NCBI RefSeq assembly: GCF_017776525.1
Contig: NZ_JACVEW010000022.1
Span: forward strand, 1 to 60,185
Direction: 5' to 3'
Source of the DNA: Marinobacterium alkalitolerans
GTDB lineage: Bacteria; Pseudomonadota; Gammaproteobacteria; Pseudomonadales; Balneatricaceae
Length of the DNA stretch: 60,185 nucleotides
This document shows, one piece after another, positions 1 through 8,853 of this stretch. How positions within the stretch are numbered: the first letter of the stretch is position 1; each line of letters starts with the position of its first letter. Position numbers and translations under genes: made by a program. The notes beneath the pieces were generated by a model. The model did not search any database, had not been told where the DNA came from, and worked only from the letters and a program-made list of their open reading frames with translations.

Positions 1-76
1 TGGTGGGTCGTATAGGACTCGAACCTATGACCAATTGGTTAAAAGCCAACTGCTCTACCAACTGAGCTAACGACCC
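1..76 (-). tRNA. tRNA-Lys (anticodon TTT)
   Basis: Read on the minus strand, a full cloverleaf can be folded. The acceptor stem is GGGTCGT/ACGACCC, and there is a normal D arm, a T arm with GGTTCGAGTCC, and an encoded 3' CCA that ends at the window edge. The anticodon stem GTTGG/CCAAT encloses the loop CTTTTAA, which gives anticodon TTT and hence lysine. It follows queC on the same strand, as in Pseudomonas, where tRNA-Lys closes the tol-pal/que region. Confidence 0.96.
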
Positions 77-133
77 AATGGGCTGCGCATTTTACCCTTA
101 AATCGGCAAATGGCAACCCCTGCCAGAGACTTT

Positions 134-814
134 TTACATATACCGCGTCGGATCCTCGACACCGGCGTCTTCAAAGCCCTTGGCACGCAGGCGGCAGCTG
201 TCACAACGACCACATGCACGCCCCTGATCATCGGCCTGATAGCAGGATACAGTGAGCGCGTAGTCGATCCCGAGCGCCGTGCCCTTTTCGATAATATCAG
301 CCTTGGTAAGGTGCATCAGCGGCGTTTTGATGCTGATCGGATCGCCTTCTACCCCCCGGCGGGTCGCCAGGTTTGCCATTTTTTCAAAGGCTTCAATAAA
401 CTCGGATCTGCAGTCCGGATACCCGGAATAGTCCACGGCATTCACACCGATGAAAATGGCATCTGCATCCAGCACTTCGGCCCAGCCGAGCGCCAGTGAC
501 AGAAACACCGTATTACGTGCCGGGACATAGGTGACTGGCACCCCTTCACACGCATCTTCAGGGACATCGATGCTGTTATCCGTCAGCGCCGAACCCCCAA
601 AGTCTTCCAGACTCAGGCGCAGTACACGGTGCTCGACCGCGCCCACCTGTGCGGCAATGGCCCGAGCCGCATTCAGCTCGGTTAAAGAACGCTGTCCGTA
701 ATCAAAGCTCAAGACGAAGCAGGCATAGCCTTCAGCCTTGGCCATTGCAAGAGCAGTTGCTGAATCAAGACCGCCGGACAACAGTACGACCGCTCGCTTT
801 TCACGTTGTTTCAT
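134..814 (-). CDS. queC: 7-cyano-7-deazaguanine synthase QueC
   Basis: QueC converts 7-carboxy-7-deazaguanine to preQ0 with ATP and ammonia in queuosine biosynthesis, in the cytoplasm. The PP-loop motif SGGLDS is at residues 13-18. The C-terminal zinc site is visible as C191, C201, C204 and C207 (CGRCDSC). The 226 residues match the family. ATG at 814 is preferred over the in-frame TTG one codon upstream, although no strong ribosome binding site is visible. The gene lies 33 bases after cpoB on the same strand and probably rides on the tol-pal transcript. QueE, which sits between cpoB and queC in Pseudomonas, is absent here. Confidence 0.95.
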   Translation of the reverse strand: MKQREKRAVVLLSGGLDSATALAMAKAEGYACFVLSFDYGQRSLTELNAARAIAAQVGAVEHRVLRLSLEDFGGSALTDNSIDVPEDACEGVPVTYVPARNTVFLSLALGWAEVLDADAIFIGVNAVDYSGYPDCRSEFIEAFEKMANLATRRGVEGDPISIKTPLMHLTKADIIEKGTALGIDYALTVSCYQADDQGRACGRCDSCRLRAKGFEDAGVEDPTRYM

Positions 815-847
815 CAAGGTTTTGCCAATTAAAACTCAAGCTGCTGA

Positions 848-1693
848 TTAAGGCGCCAGGTAGCCACGAGCCAGATCTGCCGCCGATGACTGCGGATAGG
901 TTTCGATCACTTTCCGCATGGTATTTTCGGCCTGAACCCTATCACCACTGCGGCCAAAGAGCACGCCCAGTTTATAGAGCGCATCAGCGGCCTTGCCATG
1001 GCCCGCAAACTGCTCGATCACATGCCGAAACGCTGTTTGTGCCGGCTCAAGCTGTTGCCGTGCAAGGTGCACTTCCCCTTTCCAATACCAGGCGTTGGGC
1101 ACCAGGTCACTGCCGGGGTAGTCCTGAATGAACGCTTCAAGGGCCGCATTGGCCTGCTCAAATTGGCGCTCACGGATCAGGGCATAGACCCTTTCATAGG
1201 CCTCACGATCCGCACGGCCACCGGCCTGCTCGACTGACTCGTTCGGGGTGTTTGCAGCGGACTCCTCAGCCTTCACAGAACCACCTTGAGCAGGCTGACC
1301 CGTGGCCGGAGCAGCCTGTTGAGGCGTTTGCCCGACTTCAGGTATTGCACTGCCCTCTGCTGAGGCCGACGCCGCATCGACCGACAGGGATTGGAACAGC
1401 AGACTCAAGCGGCGATCCACGTCGCGATAGCGGTCACGCTGCTGCTGCTCAAGCAGATCAATTCTTCGCTGTTGCTGCTCAACCGTACCGCGCAGGGTGC
1501 GCACCTCATCCTGCAGCTGCTGAATCAGCAACACCATCTCGTTGCCGGCAGGATTACCCAGCGCCACCGACGACTGACCCGTACCATTTACGGATGCAGG
1601 CTCGCGTATTTCGATGACTGGAACCTCGGCCCAGACCGGCGTGGTGACACTAAGCCACCCCGCCAGACCCAGCCAATGCCTGCGCGCAATCAT
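848..1693 (-). CDS. cpoB: Cell division coordinator CpoB (YbgF), Tol-Pal associated
   Basis: CpoB is a periplasmic protein that links Tol-Pal function to peptidoglycan synthesis at the septum. The protein shows an N-terminal signal peptide ending in VWA at about residue 22, a Gln/Arg-rich trimerising coiled coil at about 50-95, a low-complexity Ala/Gln linker at about 105-155, and TPR-like repeats from about 160 to the end (281 residues). Its ATG overlaps the pal stop by four bases, which indicates translational coupling as the last gene of the tol-pal operon proper. Confidence 0.93.
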   Translation of the reverse strand: MIARRHWLGLAGWLSVTTPVWAEVPVIEIREPASVNGTGQSSVALGNPAGNEMVLLIQQLQDEVRTLRGTVEQQQRRIDLLEQQQRDRYRDVDRRLSLLFQSLSVDAASASAEGSAIPEVGQTPQQAAPATGQPAQGGSVKAEESAANTPNESVEQAGGRADREAYERVYALIRERQFEQANAALEAFIQDYPGSDLVPNAWYWKGEVHLARQQLEPAQTAFRHVIEQFAGHGKAADALYKLGVLFGRSGDRVQAENTMRKVIETYPQSSAADLARGYLAP

Positions 1694-2229
1694 TTGCTCA
1701 GGTATTTCAGTTCAACACGGCGGTTCTTGGCCCATGAAGCAGCATCATGACCAATCATAGCCGGCTTTTCTTCACCGAAGCTGACGCTTTCAACCTGGCC
1801 GGATGCCGCGCCATTGACCATCAGCAGGCGCTCAACCGCCTTGGCACGACGCTCACCCAGCGCCATGTTGTATTCACGGGTACCACGCTCATCCGCATGA
1901 CCTTCCAGACGAACGGCAGCACCCGGGTTCTGCGCGAGGTAGCGGGCATGCGCCTCGAGATCGGCAAAGCCCTGCTGGCGAACGACAGCCTTGTCGAAGT
2001 CGAAGTAGAAAACGGTCTGCAACTGGTTCAGATCTTCGCGGGTCACAACCTGACCTGCGGACACACCACCGGAGGAAGCACCATAGCTACTGGCGCCTGA
2101 ACCGGACTGACCGCCATTGGCCGAGCCGGCTGAACCACCGTCTGTGGTCGTGCTGGTGGTACTACAGCCCGCCGCCCAGATCATGGCGGAAGTAATGGCT
2201 ACGGCTTTAGTGAAATTGGCTACGCGCAT
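1690..2229 (-). CDS. pal: Peptidoglycan-associated lipoprotein Pal
   Basis: Pal is an outer-membrane lipoprotein that binds peptidoglycan and TolB. The start at 2229 is chosen because GAGGA lies at good spacing before this ATG; an in-frame ATG six codons upstream at 2247 reads through that binding site. A lipoprotein signal ends in WAAGC with the lipidated Cys at residue 22. A Ser/Gly-rich linker follows, and then an OmpA-like domain from about residue 70 with the conserved FYFDFDKA and LEGHADERGTREYN segments. At 179 residues the length is normal. It follows tolB after a 61-base gap. Confidence 0.95.
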   Translation of the reverse strand: MRVANFTKAVAITSAMIWAAGCSTTSTTTDGGSAGSANGGQSGSGASSYGASSGGVSAGQVVTREDLNQLQTVFYFDFDKAVVRQQGFADLEAHARYLAQNPGAAVRLEGHADERGTREYNMALGERRAKAVERLLMVNGAASGQVESVSFGEEKPAMIGHDAASWAKNRRVELKYLSK

Positions 2230-2290
2230 GCTGTTTCCTCTACTCATTCATTTTAAGTTATTAACGTTAATTGTTCCGGCTAAAGGGGCC

Positions 2291-3598
2291 TCATCGCAGG
2301 TAGGGCGACCAGGCCGGTTCACGCACATCACCCGTGCTGGCAGGCATGCGGAACTGTACGCGACCATCAAGCGATACGGCCGCCAGCACTCCACGTGTAC
2401 CTTCCTGGGTTGCATAGATGACCACACTGCCATTGGGGGCGATGCTCGGAGACTCAGCCAGCCCTGAGCGTGTCAGGATATCGACACGGTCAGTCTTCAA
2501 ATCCTGTACCGCGATATCAAAGCCGTTCCCGCCGCCCTGACTGCGATGAACCATCGTCAGAAAGCGCCCGTCCTGTGTCAGACGGCCACGCGCATTATAG
2601 TTGCCCTCAAACGTCAGTCGCTCAAGGTTGCGGGTTGCCAGATTGAGCCGGTAGATCTGTGGCTGCCCGCCCCGGTCGGAGGTAAAGATGAGCGACTGGC
2701 CATCCGGAGACCAGCTCGGCTCTGTATCGATACCATAATGTCGAGTGACGCGCTGAAGCTCGCGTGTCTGGAGGTTCAGCAAATAGATTTCCGGGTTTCC
2801 GTCACGGGACAGGACCAGCGCCAATCGCTGCCCATCAGGTGACCAGGCAGGCGCGCCATTCAAGCCGGGGAATGACTGAATACGCTCACGCTGACCGGTT
2901 GCCAGATGCTGTACATAGATGGAGGGCTTGCCGGTCTCAAACGACACATAGGCCAGCTTGCTGCCATCCATCGACCAGGCCGGAGACAGGATCGGCTGAG
3001 GTGACTCCAGAATGGTTTGTGCCCGCGCACCGTCCCAATCCGCCAGCATCAAACGGAAACGCTGTCGATCAGCGCCCATTTGCTCCGCCGTCACGTAGAC
3101 AATCTGGGTCGAGAAAGCACCCTTCAGCCCCGTCAGCTCTTCGAAAATGCGATCGGAAATAAAGTGCGCAGCATCTCGCAACCCCTCCGGCGTGACGGAA
3201 ACGTTCTCTGTCAGGAGGGACGTTTCCCGCAACACGTCGAACAGTTCATAGGTTACCGAAAGCTCGCCGGAGCCCGTTGCCTGCACACGCCCTATGACGA
3301 CGTAATCCATCCGCGAAATGCGCCAGTCACGAAAGAATACGTCCTGCTGCCGGCTGGGGAAGCCCAGCATGTTGTCACGTGACATGGGCTCAAAAAAGCC
3401 GCTGCGACCCAGATCCTGCTCAACAACCTGCGCCACGTCTTCACTCAGTGCGAGTGCACTCTCGTTGGCAAAAGGGACAATGGCAATGCGGGTCGGGGAC
3501 TCCACCCCCTGAGTGACTTCAACGACCAGTTCAGCATGCACCGGCACCGTAAAAAGCGTCGCCAGCATGAAAGTCCATAGCTGTATCAGTTTTACCAC
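2291..3598 (-). CDS. tolB: Tol-Pal system beta-propeller protein TolB
   Basis: TolB is the periplasmic propeller that shuttles between Pal and TolA. A signal peptide ends in VHA at about residue 22. An N-terminal alpha/beta domain follows (about 25-160), and then repeated SPDG/WSPDG blades from about 195 to 420. The start is a GTG at 3598 preceded by GGAGG at seven bases' spacing, and it overlaps the tolA stop. The next in-frame ATG (codon 11) lies inside the signal peptide. The length of 435 residues is normal. Confidence 0.95.
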   Translation of the reverse strand: MVKLIQLWTFMLATLFTVPVHAELVVEVTQGVESPTRIAIVPFANESALALSEDVAQVVEQDLGRSGFFEPMSRDNMLGFPSRQQDVFFRDWRISRMDYVVIGRVQATGSGELSVTYELFDVLRETSLLTENVSVTPEGLRDAAHFISDRIFEELTGLKGAFSTQIVYVTAEQMGADRQRFRLMLADWDGARAQTILESPQPILSPAWSMDGSKLAYVSFETGKPSIYVQHLATGQRERIQSFPGLNGAPAWSPDGQRLALVLSRDGNPEIYLLNLQTRELQRVTRHYGIDTEPSWSPDGQSLIFTSDRGGQPQIYRLNLATRNLERLTFEGNYNARGRLTQDGRFLTMVHRSQGGGNGFDIAVQDLKTDRVDILTRSGLAESPSIAPNGSVVIYATQEGTRGVLAAVSLDGRVQFRMPASTGDVREPAWSPYLR

Positions 3599-4512
3599 CT
3601 GAGCCCCTCCGGCCTGAATTTCACTAGGAGTTTACGCAATCTGCGCTCAAACAGAATCGGATCGACCTCTGCAATCCGCGGAAAGGTCTGTACCCGATAG
3701 ACTGCCTGCACGGCAGAGTTATCAAATGCCGCATTGCCACTGCTGGTATCGATATAGGCCTGATCCACTTCTCCACTGGGCAGGAAATGAATCGCCACCA
3801 CCGCTTCCATACCGTTGCGAGCGGTGCTGGGTATACGCCAACTGTCCTGCAGCACCGCCTGTATGTAACCGCGGATATCACCGATAACCGCCTGTGAGGC
3901 CTGACGCGCTGCCGCTTGAGCCTGCTCACGCGCCTGGCGCTCACGCTCCAGCGCCTGCTGAAGCTCTTTCTCTGCGGCCGCCTGCTGCTCGCGTCGCTCA
4001 GCCTCCTGACGCGCCAGTGCTTCCGCCTCACGTCTGGCCTGCTCTTCCGCCTTGCGTGCCTGCTCTTCCGCCTTGCGCTTGCGTGCCTCAGCTTCTGCCT
4101 TTTTACGAGCGGCCAGTTCCGCCTGGCGTTTTTGCTCGGCCTCCCGCTTGCGCGCCAGTGCCTCTTGCCGCTTGCGCTCGGCAGCTTGCTCCGCCTTGCG
4201 TTTGGCCTCAGCCTCAGCCTTCTTGCGCTGCAGCTCCTGCTGGCGCTTTTCAGCCAGGGCCCGTTCACGCTCGCGACGCTCACGCTCCTTGGCAGCAGCC
4301 TGCTGGCGGGCTTTTTCTTGTGCGGCCTGTTCCTGCTCAGCCTGGCGCTGCGCCAGCGCATTCAGTTCGATCATTTGAGCCTGAATGTGGCGAGGTGTAT
4401 TGCGCCTTGGCTCGGCATGATCAATCCAGTGGGTACTCAACAGCAAGAGCACCGCACCATGAATCAACAGCGCCAGACACGTGGGCAGAATATAGCTTCT
4501 CAAATCCACCAT
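3592..4512 (-). CDS. tolA: Cell envelope protein TolA
   Basis: TolA spans the periplasm and couples the TolQR motor to TolB and Pal. A single N-terminal membrane anchor is at about residues 9-26. It is followed by a very long Ala/Lys/Glu/Arg-rich helical domain at about 45-215, then a C-terminal globular domain (about 215-306) with a TonB-like fold carrying IRGYIQAVLQDSW and a pattern of hydrophobic strands. The biased composition of the central helix creates long spurious open frames on the other strand. It lies between tolR and tolB and overlaps tolB. Confidence 0.93.
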   Translation of the reverse strand: MVDLRSYILPTCLALLIHGAVLLLLSTHWIDHAEPRRNTPRHIQAQMIELNALAQRQAEQEQAAQEKARQQAAAKERERRERERALAEKRQQELQRKKAEAEAKRKAEQAAERKRQEALARKREAEQKRQAELAARKKAEAEARKRKAEEQARKAEEQARREAEALARQEAERREQQAAAEKELQQALERERQAREQAQAAARQASQAVIGDIRGYIQAVLQDSWRIPSTARNGMEAVVAIHFLPSGEVDQAYIDTSSGNAAFDNSAVQAVYRVQTFPRIAEVDPILFERRLRKLLVKFRPEGLRW

Positions 4513-4517
4513 CAGGC

Positions 4518-4934
4518 CTATTCTGTTACCAGGCCAACACTGCTGGCACCGGCACCCTGCAACAAGACCATCAGTTGTACCACCTGATCATAGCTGGCCG
4601 CTCGATCCCCCCTGACCAACAGCAACTTGTCAGGGGCCGCCTGCAGCACCTTGCCGACTCGCTCGGCTACCTGACCGGCATTCAGTGGCGTTTCTTCATC
4701 GCCACCGACATTAATGTAGTAACGCCCTTCTGCATCAACTGTCAGGATAACAGGTTCCTCGTTCTGGTCGTCCACCGGTTCAGCCGATGCCTGTGGCAGT
4801 TCCACACTGACACCCTGGGTCAGCATGGGCGCCGTTACCATGAAGATAACCAGCAATACCAGGGTGACATCAATGTACGGCACCACATTGATTTCCGAGT
4901 TCAGACGCCGCTTTTTGCGATCTTTACGAATCAT
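4518..4934 (-). CDS. tolR: TolR, proton-channel subunit (ExbD/TolR family)
   Basis: TolR is the inner-membrane partner of TolQ in the proton-driven Tol motor. At 138 residues it has a short basic cytoplasmic tail, one membrane helix at about 17-38 carrying the essential Asp (D22 in VVPYIDVTLVLLVIF), and a periplasmic domain. The start is an ATG shortly after tolQ (nine bases). It is part of the tight tolQ-tolR-tolA series. Confidence 0.95.
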   Translation of the reverse strand: MIRKDRKKRRLNSEINVVPYIDVTLVLLVIFMVTAPMLTQGVSVELPQASAEPVDDQNEEPVILTVDAEGRYYINVGGDEETPLNAGQVAERVGKVLQAAPDKLLLVRGDRAASYDQVVQLMVLLQGAGASSVGLVTE

Positions 4935-4943
4935 GTGTCAGCC

Positions 4944-5624
4944 TCAGGCCGCGCGGTGAACGCGACGGTACAGAATGCTGGAAAATTCATCGGCAAAGGT
5001 GTCGTATGCATTCAACAGACTTTCGGCCTGTGCCGAGAAGCGGTTGAAGGCGATGACCGCCGGAATCGCGGCAAACAGGCCAATCGCCGTCGCGACCAGC
5101 GCTTCCGAAATCCCCGGCGCCACTGATGCCAGCGTTGCCTGATGCACATTGGCCAGTCCTCGAAAGGCATTCATGATGCCCCACACCGTGCCAAACAGGC
5201 CCACATAGGGGCTGGTTGAACCTACGGTCGCGAGAAAAGGAAGATGTCGTTCGAGGCGCTCTTCCTCTCGCGCCATGGCAACCCGCATGGCACGCTGTAC
5301 GCCGTTCATGATCATGTCCGGGTCGCTGCCGCTTTTCTGGCTCAGGCGGGTATATTCCTGCAGCCCTGCACGAAAGATGTTTTCGGCACCACTGGTCGCG
5401 TTGGGAGATTGATTGACCTCGCGAAACAGCTGCCCCAGATCAATGCCGGACCAGAAACGGTCTTCAAACTGCCGCAATGATCGACGTGCCTTTCGCATCA
5501 CCTGATTGCGCTGGAAAATCATCACCCAGGAGAGAAAGGAGGCCAGCAGCAGCGACAGCATCACCAGCTGCACGACAAGGCTCGCATTCAGTACCAGGCT
5601 CCAGATGGACAGCTTATCTTCCAT
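4944..5624 (-). CDS. tolQ: TolQ, proton-channel subunit (ExbB/TolQ family)
   Basis: TolQ is the polytopic motor subunit that conducts protons with TolR. Membrane segments are visible at about residues 14-34, 130-155 and 170-195. The conserved stretch GLFGTVWGIMNAFRGLA and the following SEALVATAIGLFAAIPAVIAFN are typical. It has 226 residues. Its ATG overlaps the ybgC stop by one base (TAATG), so the two are translationally coupled. Confidence 0.96.
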   Translation of the reverse strand: MEDKLSIWSLVLNASLVVQLVMLSLLLASFLSWVMIFQRNQVMRKARRSLRQFEDRFWSGIDLGQLFREVNQSPNATSGAENIFRAGLQEYTRLSQKSGSDPDMIMNGVQRAMRVAMAREEERLERHLPFLATVGSTSPYVGLFGTVWGIMNAFRGLANVHQATLASVAPGISEALVATAIGLFAAIPAVIAFNRFSAQAESLLNAYDTFADEFSSILYRRVHRAA

Positions 5625-6055
5625 TACTTCTCCTCAACGGCCAGCTGCGGCCCAAAACCATTCGTTAGTTGTTCTATCAGGTTTGCAGGCCAACGCCGGG
5701 GCTTCATCTGCGTCGCGGTTACACATGCCACGATGATTCTACCCTGACAAAGCAGAACAGAATCTGAAGACCGAACAATCCGCTGCGAAAAGGTGACACG
5801 GGTTGGCGAAACCGATTGGATTTCCACATCTATCAGAAGTTCATCATCCAACCGGGCAGGCTTGCGATAATCACACTCGGCATGAGTGACAACGAAGATG
5901 ATGTCTTCGTCAGCGAGGGATTGCTGAGACACACCATGGTGACGAAGCAGCTCGGTGCGAGCCCGCTCCATGAATTTGAGGTAGTTGACGTAGTACACGA
6001 TACCGCCAGTATCGGTATCTTCAATATATACCCTGACCGGCCATTGAAACGGCAT
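5624..6055 (-). CDS. ybgC: Tol-Pal-associated acyl-CoA thioesterase YbgC
   Basis: This is a hotdog-fold thioesterase of the 4HBT type, which hydrolyses acyl-CoA in the cytoplasm and is found at the head of tol-pal operons. The catalytic signature EDTDTGGIVYYVNYLKFMERAR is at about residues 12-33. The length of 143 residues is normal. It is the first gene of the ybgC-tolQRAB-pal-cpoB-queC series. The 65 bases upstream separate it from the zinc-finger gene. Confidence 0.93.
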   Translation of the reverse strand: MPFQWPVRVYIEDTDTGGIVYYVNYLKFMERARTELLRHHGVSQQSLADEDIIFVVTHAECDYRKPARLDDELLIDVEIQSVSPTRVTFSQRIVRSSDSVLLCQGRIIVACVTATQMKPRRWPANLIEQLTNGFGPQLAVEEK

Positions 6056-6120
6056 GCCGTTGCCCTGCTAAAACCCTGATGGCAGACAACAATAACAGCC
6101 GCAGATTTTAAAACAAGAGT

Positions 6121-6477
6121 TCACCCCTGACAGGCCATACAGGTACTGATCAAGGGGTCTGCACGGAGAAGATTGAGCTCGATCGCCTCGCCACATTCAA
6201 CGCAACGACCATAGTGGCCGCGATTGATTCGCTCCAGTGCCTCGTTACAGGCCGCGATCGTATCCAGGTGCTGACGCAGGTGCTCAAGCTCAAGCCGACG
6301 GGCCAGCTCCAGTGCCGACTGACGCTCGGTCTTGCCTTCGGGCACCTGGCGCAGCAGGTGACGGGCATGCTCTATCTTCTTGAGCTCCTCGCCAAGCTCC
6401 TCGTGGAGCGTATCCAGAAGCTCATGCAACTCCTCGGCGATACCCTGCAGCTCATCCTGACTCATGACTGCCGACAT
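6121..6477 (-). CDS. DksA/TraR-type C4 zinc-finger protein
   Basis: It has 118 residues. A long, strongly acidic helical N-terminal part (about 5-85) is likely a coiled coil. A C4 zinc finger follows, with Cys at 92, 95, 113 and 116 (CVEC...CMAC), which is the DksA/TraR signature. The DxxDxA tip that DksA inserts into RNA polymerase is not obvious (the turn reads VPEGKTERQSALE). It may therefore bind the polymerase differently or act only as a general zinc-finger protein. ATG 6477 is preceded by AGAGGG. It sits alone between ruvB and ybgC, on the same strand. Confidence 0.85.
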   Translation of the reverse strand: MSAVMSQDELQGIAEELHELLDTLHEELGEELKKIEHARHLLRQVPEGKTERQSALELARRLELEHLRQHLDTIAACNEALERINRGHYGRCVECGEAIELNLLRADPLISTCMACQG

Positions 6478-6592
6478 GGGAGCGACCCTCTTAGTGAATG
6501 GACGGCTTCATGCTAAAGCAGTATGGTCCTATTGGAAGTTGATCCTGGTCAGGCAGTCGCCACTGGTCACTATTTCATCATTTCCATTGATA

Positions 6593-7603
6593 TCAGTCAG
6601 GCCGCTCGATACCGAAGTGGACGTAGGCATGATCGGTTACTACACGTCCACGCGGGGTGCGCATGATAAACCCCTGCTGGATCAGATAGGGCTCAAGCAC
6701 ATCTTCAATGGTATCGCGCTCTTCGCTGATGGCCGCTGAAAGGTTGTCGATCCCGACCGGGCCACCGGAAAACTTCTCGATCATGGTTAACAGAAGACGG
6801 CGATCCATGTGGTCAAAGCCACGCTCATCCACGTTCAACATGTTCAAGGCCAAATCTGCTATCTCCTTGGTGATGCAGCCATCGCCTTTCACCTCGGCAA
6901 AATCCCGGGCTCGCCTCAGCAGACGGTTGGCAATACGCGGCGTACCCCGAGAGCGGCGGGCAATTTCACGTGCACCCTCAGGCTGAACTTCCGTCTCGGT
7001 CAACTGACCCGAGCGCATCACGATGCCGGTCAGATCATCAATGGAGTAGTACTCAAGGCGCTGCACGATGCCGAAACGATCACGCAGGGGCGATGTCAGC
7101 GAGCCGGCACGAGTGGTGGCCCCAACCAGCGTGAATGGCGGCAAATCGAGCTTGATGGAGCGCGCGGCAGGCCCTTCACCAATCATGATATCGAGCTGGT
7201 AGTCTTCCATGGCCGGATACAGCACCTCCTCCACATTGGGGCTGAGGCGGTGAATTTCATCAATAAACAGAACGTCACCCGGCTTCAGATTGGTCAACAG
7301 CGCGGCCAAGTCCCCAGCCCGTTCCAGCACGGGGCCGGAAGTGGTGCGAATCTGAGACCCCATTTCATGGGCAATAATGTTGGCCAGGGTCGTTTTACCC
7401 AGTCCGGGCGGACCGAATATCAGCGTGTGATCCAGTGCTTCGCCGCGAGCGCGAGCAGCATGGATAAAGATTTCCATCTGCTCACGCACCGCGGGCTGCC
7501 CTTCATAGTCCTGCAGCAGCTTGGGCCGAATGGCGCGATCATGCACCTCTTCTGTGGGCGTACTGGCTTCTGGAGTGATAAAACGATCTGCTTCGATCTT
7601 CAT
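6593..7603 (-). CDS. ruvB: Holliday junction branch migration ATPase RuvB
   Basis: RuvB is the hexameric AAA+ motor that drives Holliday junction migration with RuvA. Walker [10 protein letters not shown] is at about residues 64-72 and Walker B with DEIHR at about 113-118. Sensor and winged-helix regions follow ([34 protein letters not shown] near the end). At 336 residues the length is normal. It follows ruvA by eight bases. Confidence 0.98.
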   Translation of the reverse strand: MKIEADRFITPEASTPTEEVHDRAIRPKLLQDYEGQPAVREQMEIFIHAARARGEALDHTLIFGPPGLGKTTLANIIAHEMGSQIRTTSGPVLERAGDLAALLTNLKPGDVLFIDEIHRLSPNVEEVLYPAMEDYQLDIMIGEGPAARSIKLDLPPFTLVGATTRAGSLTSPLRDRFGIVQRLEYYSIDDLTGIVMRSGQLTETEVQPEGAREIARRSRGTPRIANRLLRRARDFAEVKGDGCITKEIADLALNMLNVDERGFDHMDRRLLLTMIEKFSGGPVGIDNLSAAISEERDTIEDVLEPYLIQQGFIMRTPRGRVVTDHAYVHFGIERPD

Positions 7604-7611
7604 GCCGACCT

Positions 7612-8244
7612 CTAGCCTGTCACCATGGTTTTCAGCGCCTGACGGATCAGGTTCTCGGTATCTGCATCCGCTCCCAGTACATCGGCAGCCTGCTCAATGG
7701 CACGGGTCGCCTGCTGCGGCTTGTAGCCCAGCGCAACCAGAGCGCTTTCGGCTTCGGCACGATGATCAACGGAGGCTTCTGTCGGAGCAGCCACCTGATT
7801 ACCGGCGCTCAGTTCCAGTTCGGTCAGTGTTGGCAGTTCCAGCTGTGCCAAACGGTCCTTCATTTCGACAATCAATCGCTCAGCGGTTTTCTTGCCGACA
7901 CCCGGTATGCGCACCAGCGCCGTAGTATCTTCATGGTGCACCGTGCGAATGAAGTCATCGGCCGAAATGCCCGACAGGATAGACAGTGCCAGTTTGGGCC
8001 CCACTCCATTCACCTTGATCAGTGCACGGAACAGCAGCTTTTCACGGCTGTTCTCAAAGCCGTAAAGCAGTTGCGCATCTTCTCGCACCACGAAATGCGT
8101 ATGCAGCCCCACTTCTGCTCCAACCTCGGGCAAGCCGTAAAAGGTATTCATCGAGGCCTCAACCTCATACCCCACGCCACCGACATCCAGCAACAACCAG
8201 GGCGGCTGCTTTTCCAGAATCCGCCCTCTTAAATAGCCGATCAC
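7612..8244 (-). CDS. ruvA: Holliday junction DNA helicase subunit RuvA
   Basis: RuvA is the tetrameric junction-recognition protein that loads RuvB. The start is a GTG at 8244 giving VIGYLRGRI, the conserved RuvA N-terminus. AGGAG lies about ten bases upstream. A longer frame opening at 8343 would overlap ruvC and adds non-conserved sequence. Helix-hairpin-helix motifs are visible ([13 protein letters not shown] and [13 protein letters not shown]), and a C-terminal domain III with [16 protein letters not shown]. It has 210 residues and lies 20 bases after ruvC. Confidence 0.96.
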   Translation of the reverse strand: MIGYLRGRILEKQPPWLLLDVGGVGYEVEASMNTFYGLPEVGAEVGLHTHFVVREDAQLLYGFENSREKLLFRALIKVNGVGPKLALSILSGISADDFIRTVHHEDTTALVRIPGVGKKTAERLIVEMKDRLAQLELPTLTELELSAGNQVAAPTEASVDHRAEAESALVALGYKPQQATRAIEQAADVLGADADTENLIRQALKTMVTG

Positions 8245-8264
8245 TTCCTGATTTCTCCTGTCAT

Positions 8265-8783
8265 CTATAACCGCCAGCGGCCACTGGAGCGACCACGCGT
8301 CCGTACGGGCTGAGACTGTCCTGAAGAGGTATGCGCATGGCACAGTGCTATGGCCAGCGCATCGGCCGCATCAGCCTGCGGCAGACCGGGCAGCTTCAGC
8401 AAATGTGCCACCATATGCTGCACCTGCGACTTGTCTGCCCCGCCATTCCCGACAACAGACTGCTTCACCCGCCGTGCCGCGTATTCCGATACCGGCAGCG
8501 CCTGATTGGCGCCGGCAACAATGGCCACCCCCCGCGCCTGACCCAGCTTAAGCGCCGAATCTGCATTGCGGGCCATGAACACCTGCTCGATGGCCATTTG
8601 ATCAGGCCGGTAACGTTCGATCACTTCGCTGACACCCGCGTACACCTGCTGCAGACGGTCGGCAAGCTGTTCCCCGCTGATGCGGATACAGCCACTGGCC
8701 ACATAGGTGATGCGCACACCCTGAATGTCGATTACACCATAGCCGGTGATACGTGAACCCGGGTCTATTCCCAAAATCCGCAT
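8265..8783 (-). CDS. ruvC: Crossover junction endodeoxyribonuclease RuvC
   Basis: RuvC cuts Holliday junctions held by RuvAB. All four catalytic acidic residues fall at the classic positions D7, E66, D138 and D141. The protein has 172 residues. The gene starts a ruvC-ruvA-ruvB operon; a strong terminator between yebC and ruvC implies its own promoter in the short gap. Confidence 0.97.
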   Translation of the reverse strand: MRILGIDPGSRITGYGVIDIQGVRITYVASGCIRISGEQLADRLQQVYAGVSEVIERYRPDQMAIEQVFMARNADSALKLGQARGVAIVAGANQALPVSEYAARRVKQSVVGNGGADKSQVQHMVAHLLKLPGLPQADAADALAIALCHAHTSSGQSQPVRTRGRSSGRWRL

Positions 8784-8806
8784 GCGTGTCTCTTGACTGC
8801 GCCCAT

Positions 8807-8829
8807 AAAAAACCGGGGTTGCCCCCGGT
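8807..8829 (-). terminator. Rho-independent terminator after yebC
   Basis: On the minus strand a perfect seven-base-pair stem (ACCGGGG/CCCCGGT) with a four-base loop runs into six Ts. It lies 25 bases beyond the yebC stop and just before ruvC. Confidence 0.9.
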
Positions 8830-8853
8830 CTTGTCCGCTACACTGCCCCGTGC

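Noticed and set aside
2261-2270. TTAACGTTAA palindrome upstream of pal, similar to the core of the LiuR-like site
   Set aside because: It lacks the flanking TTTACG and CGTAAA parts and lies inside the tol-pal operon; short AT-rich palindromes of ten bases occur by chance.
3894-5126. 410-residue rightward open frame (and several others) opposite tolA/tolR/tolQ
   Set aside because: It lies antisense to clear tol genes; the Ala/Lys/Glu-rich tolA helix makes stop codons rare on the other strand, and the translation is a low-complexity Pro/Ala/Cys string.
8245-8343. Longer ruvA start at 8343
   Set aside because: It would overlap ruvC by 79 bases and adds 33 residues never seen in RuvA; the GTG at 8244 gives the conserved VIGYLRGRI with AGGAG upstream.
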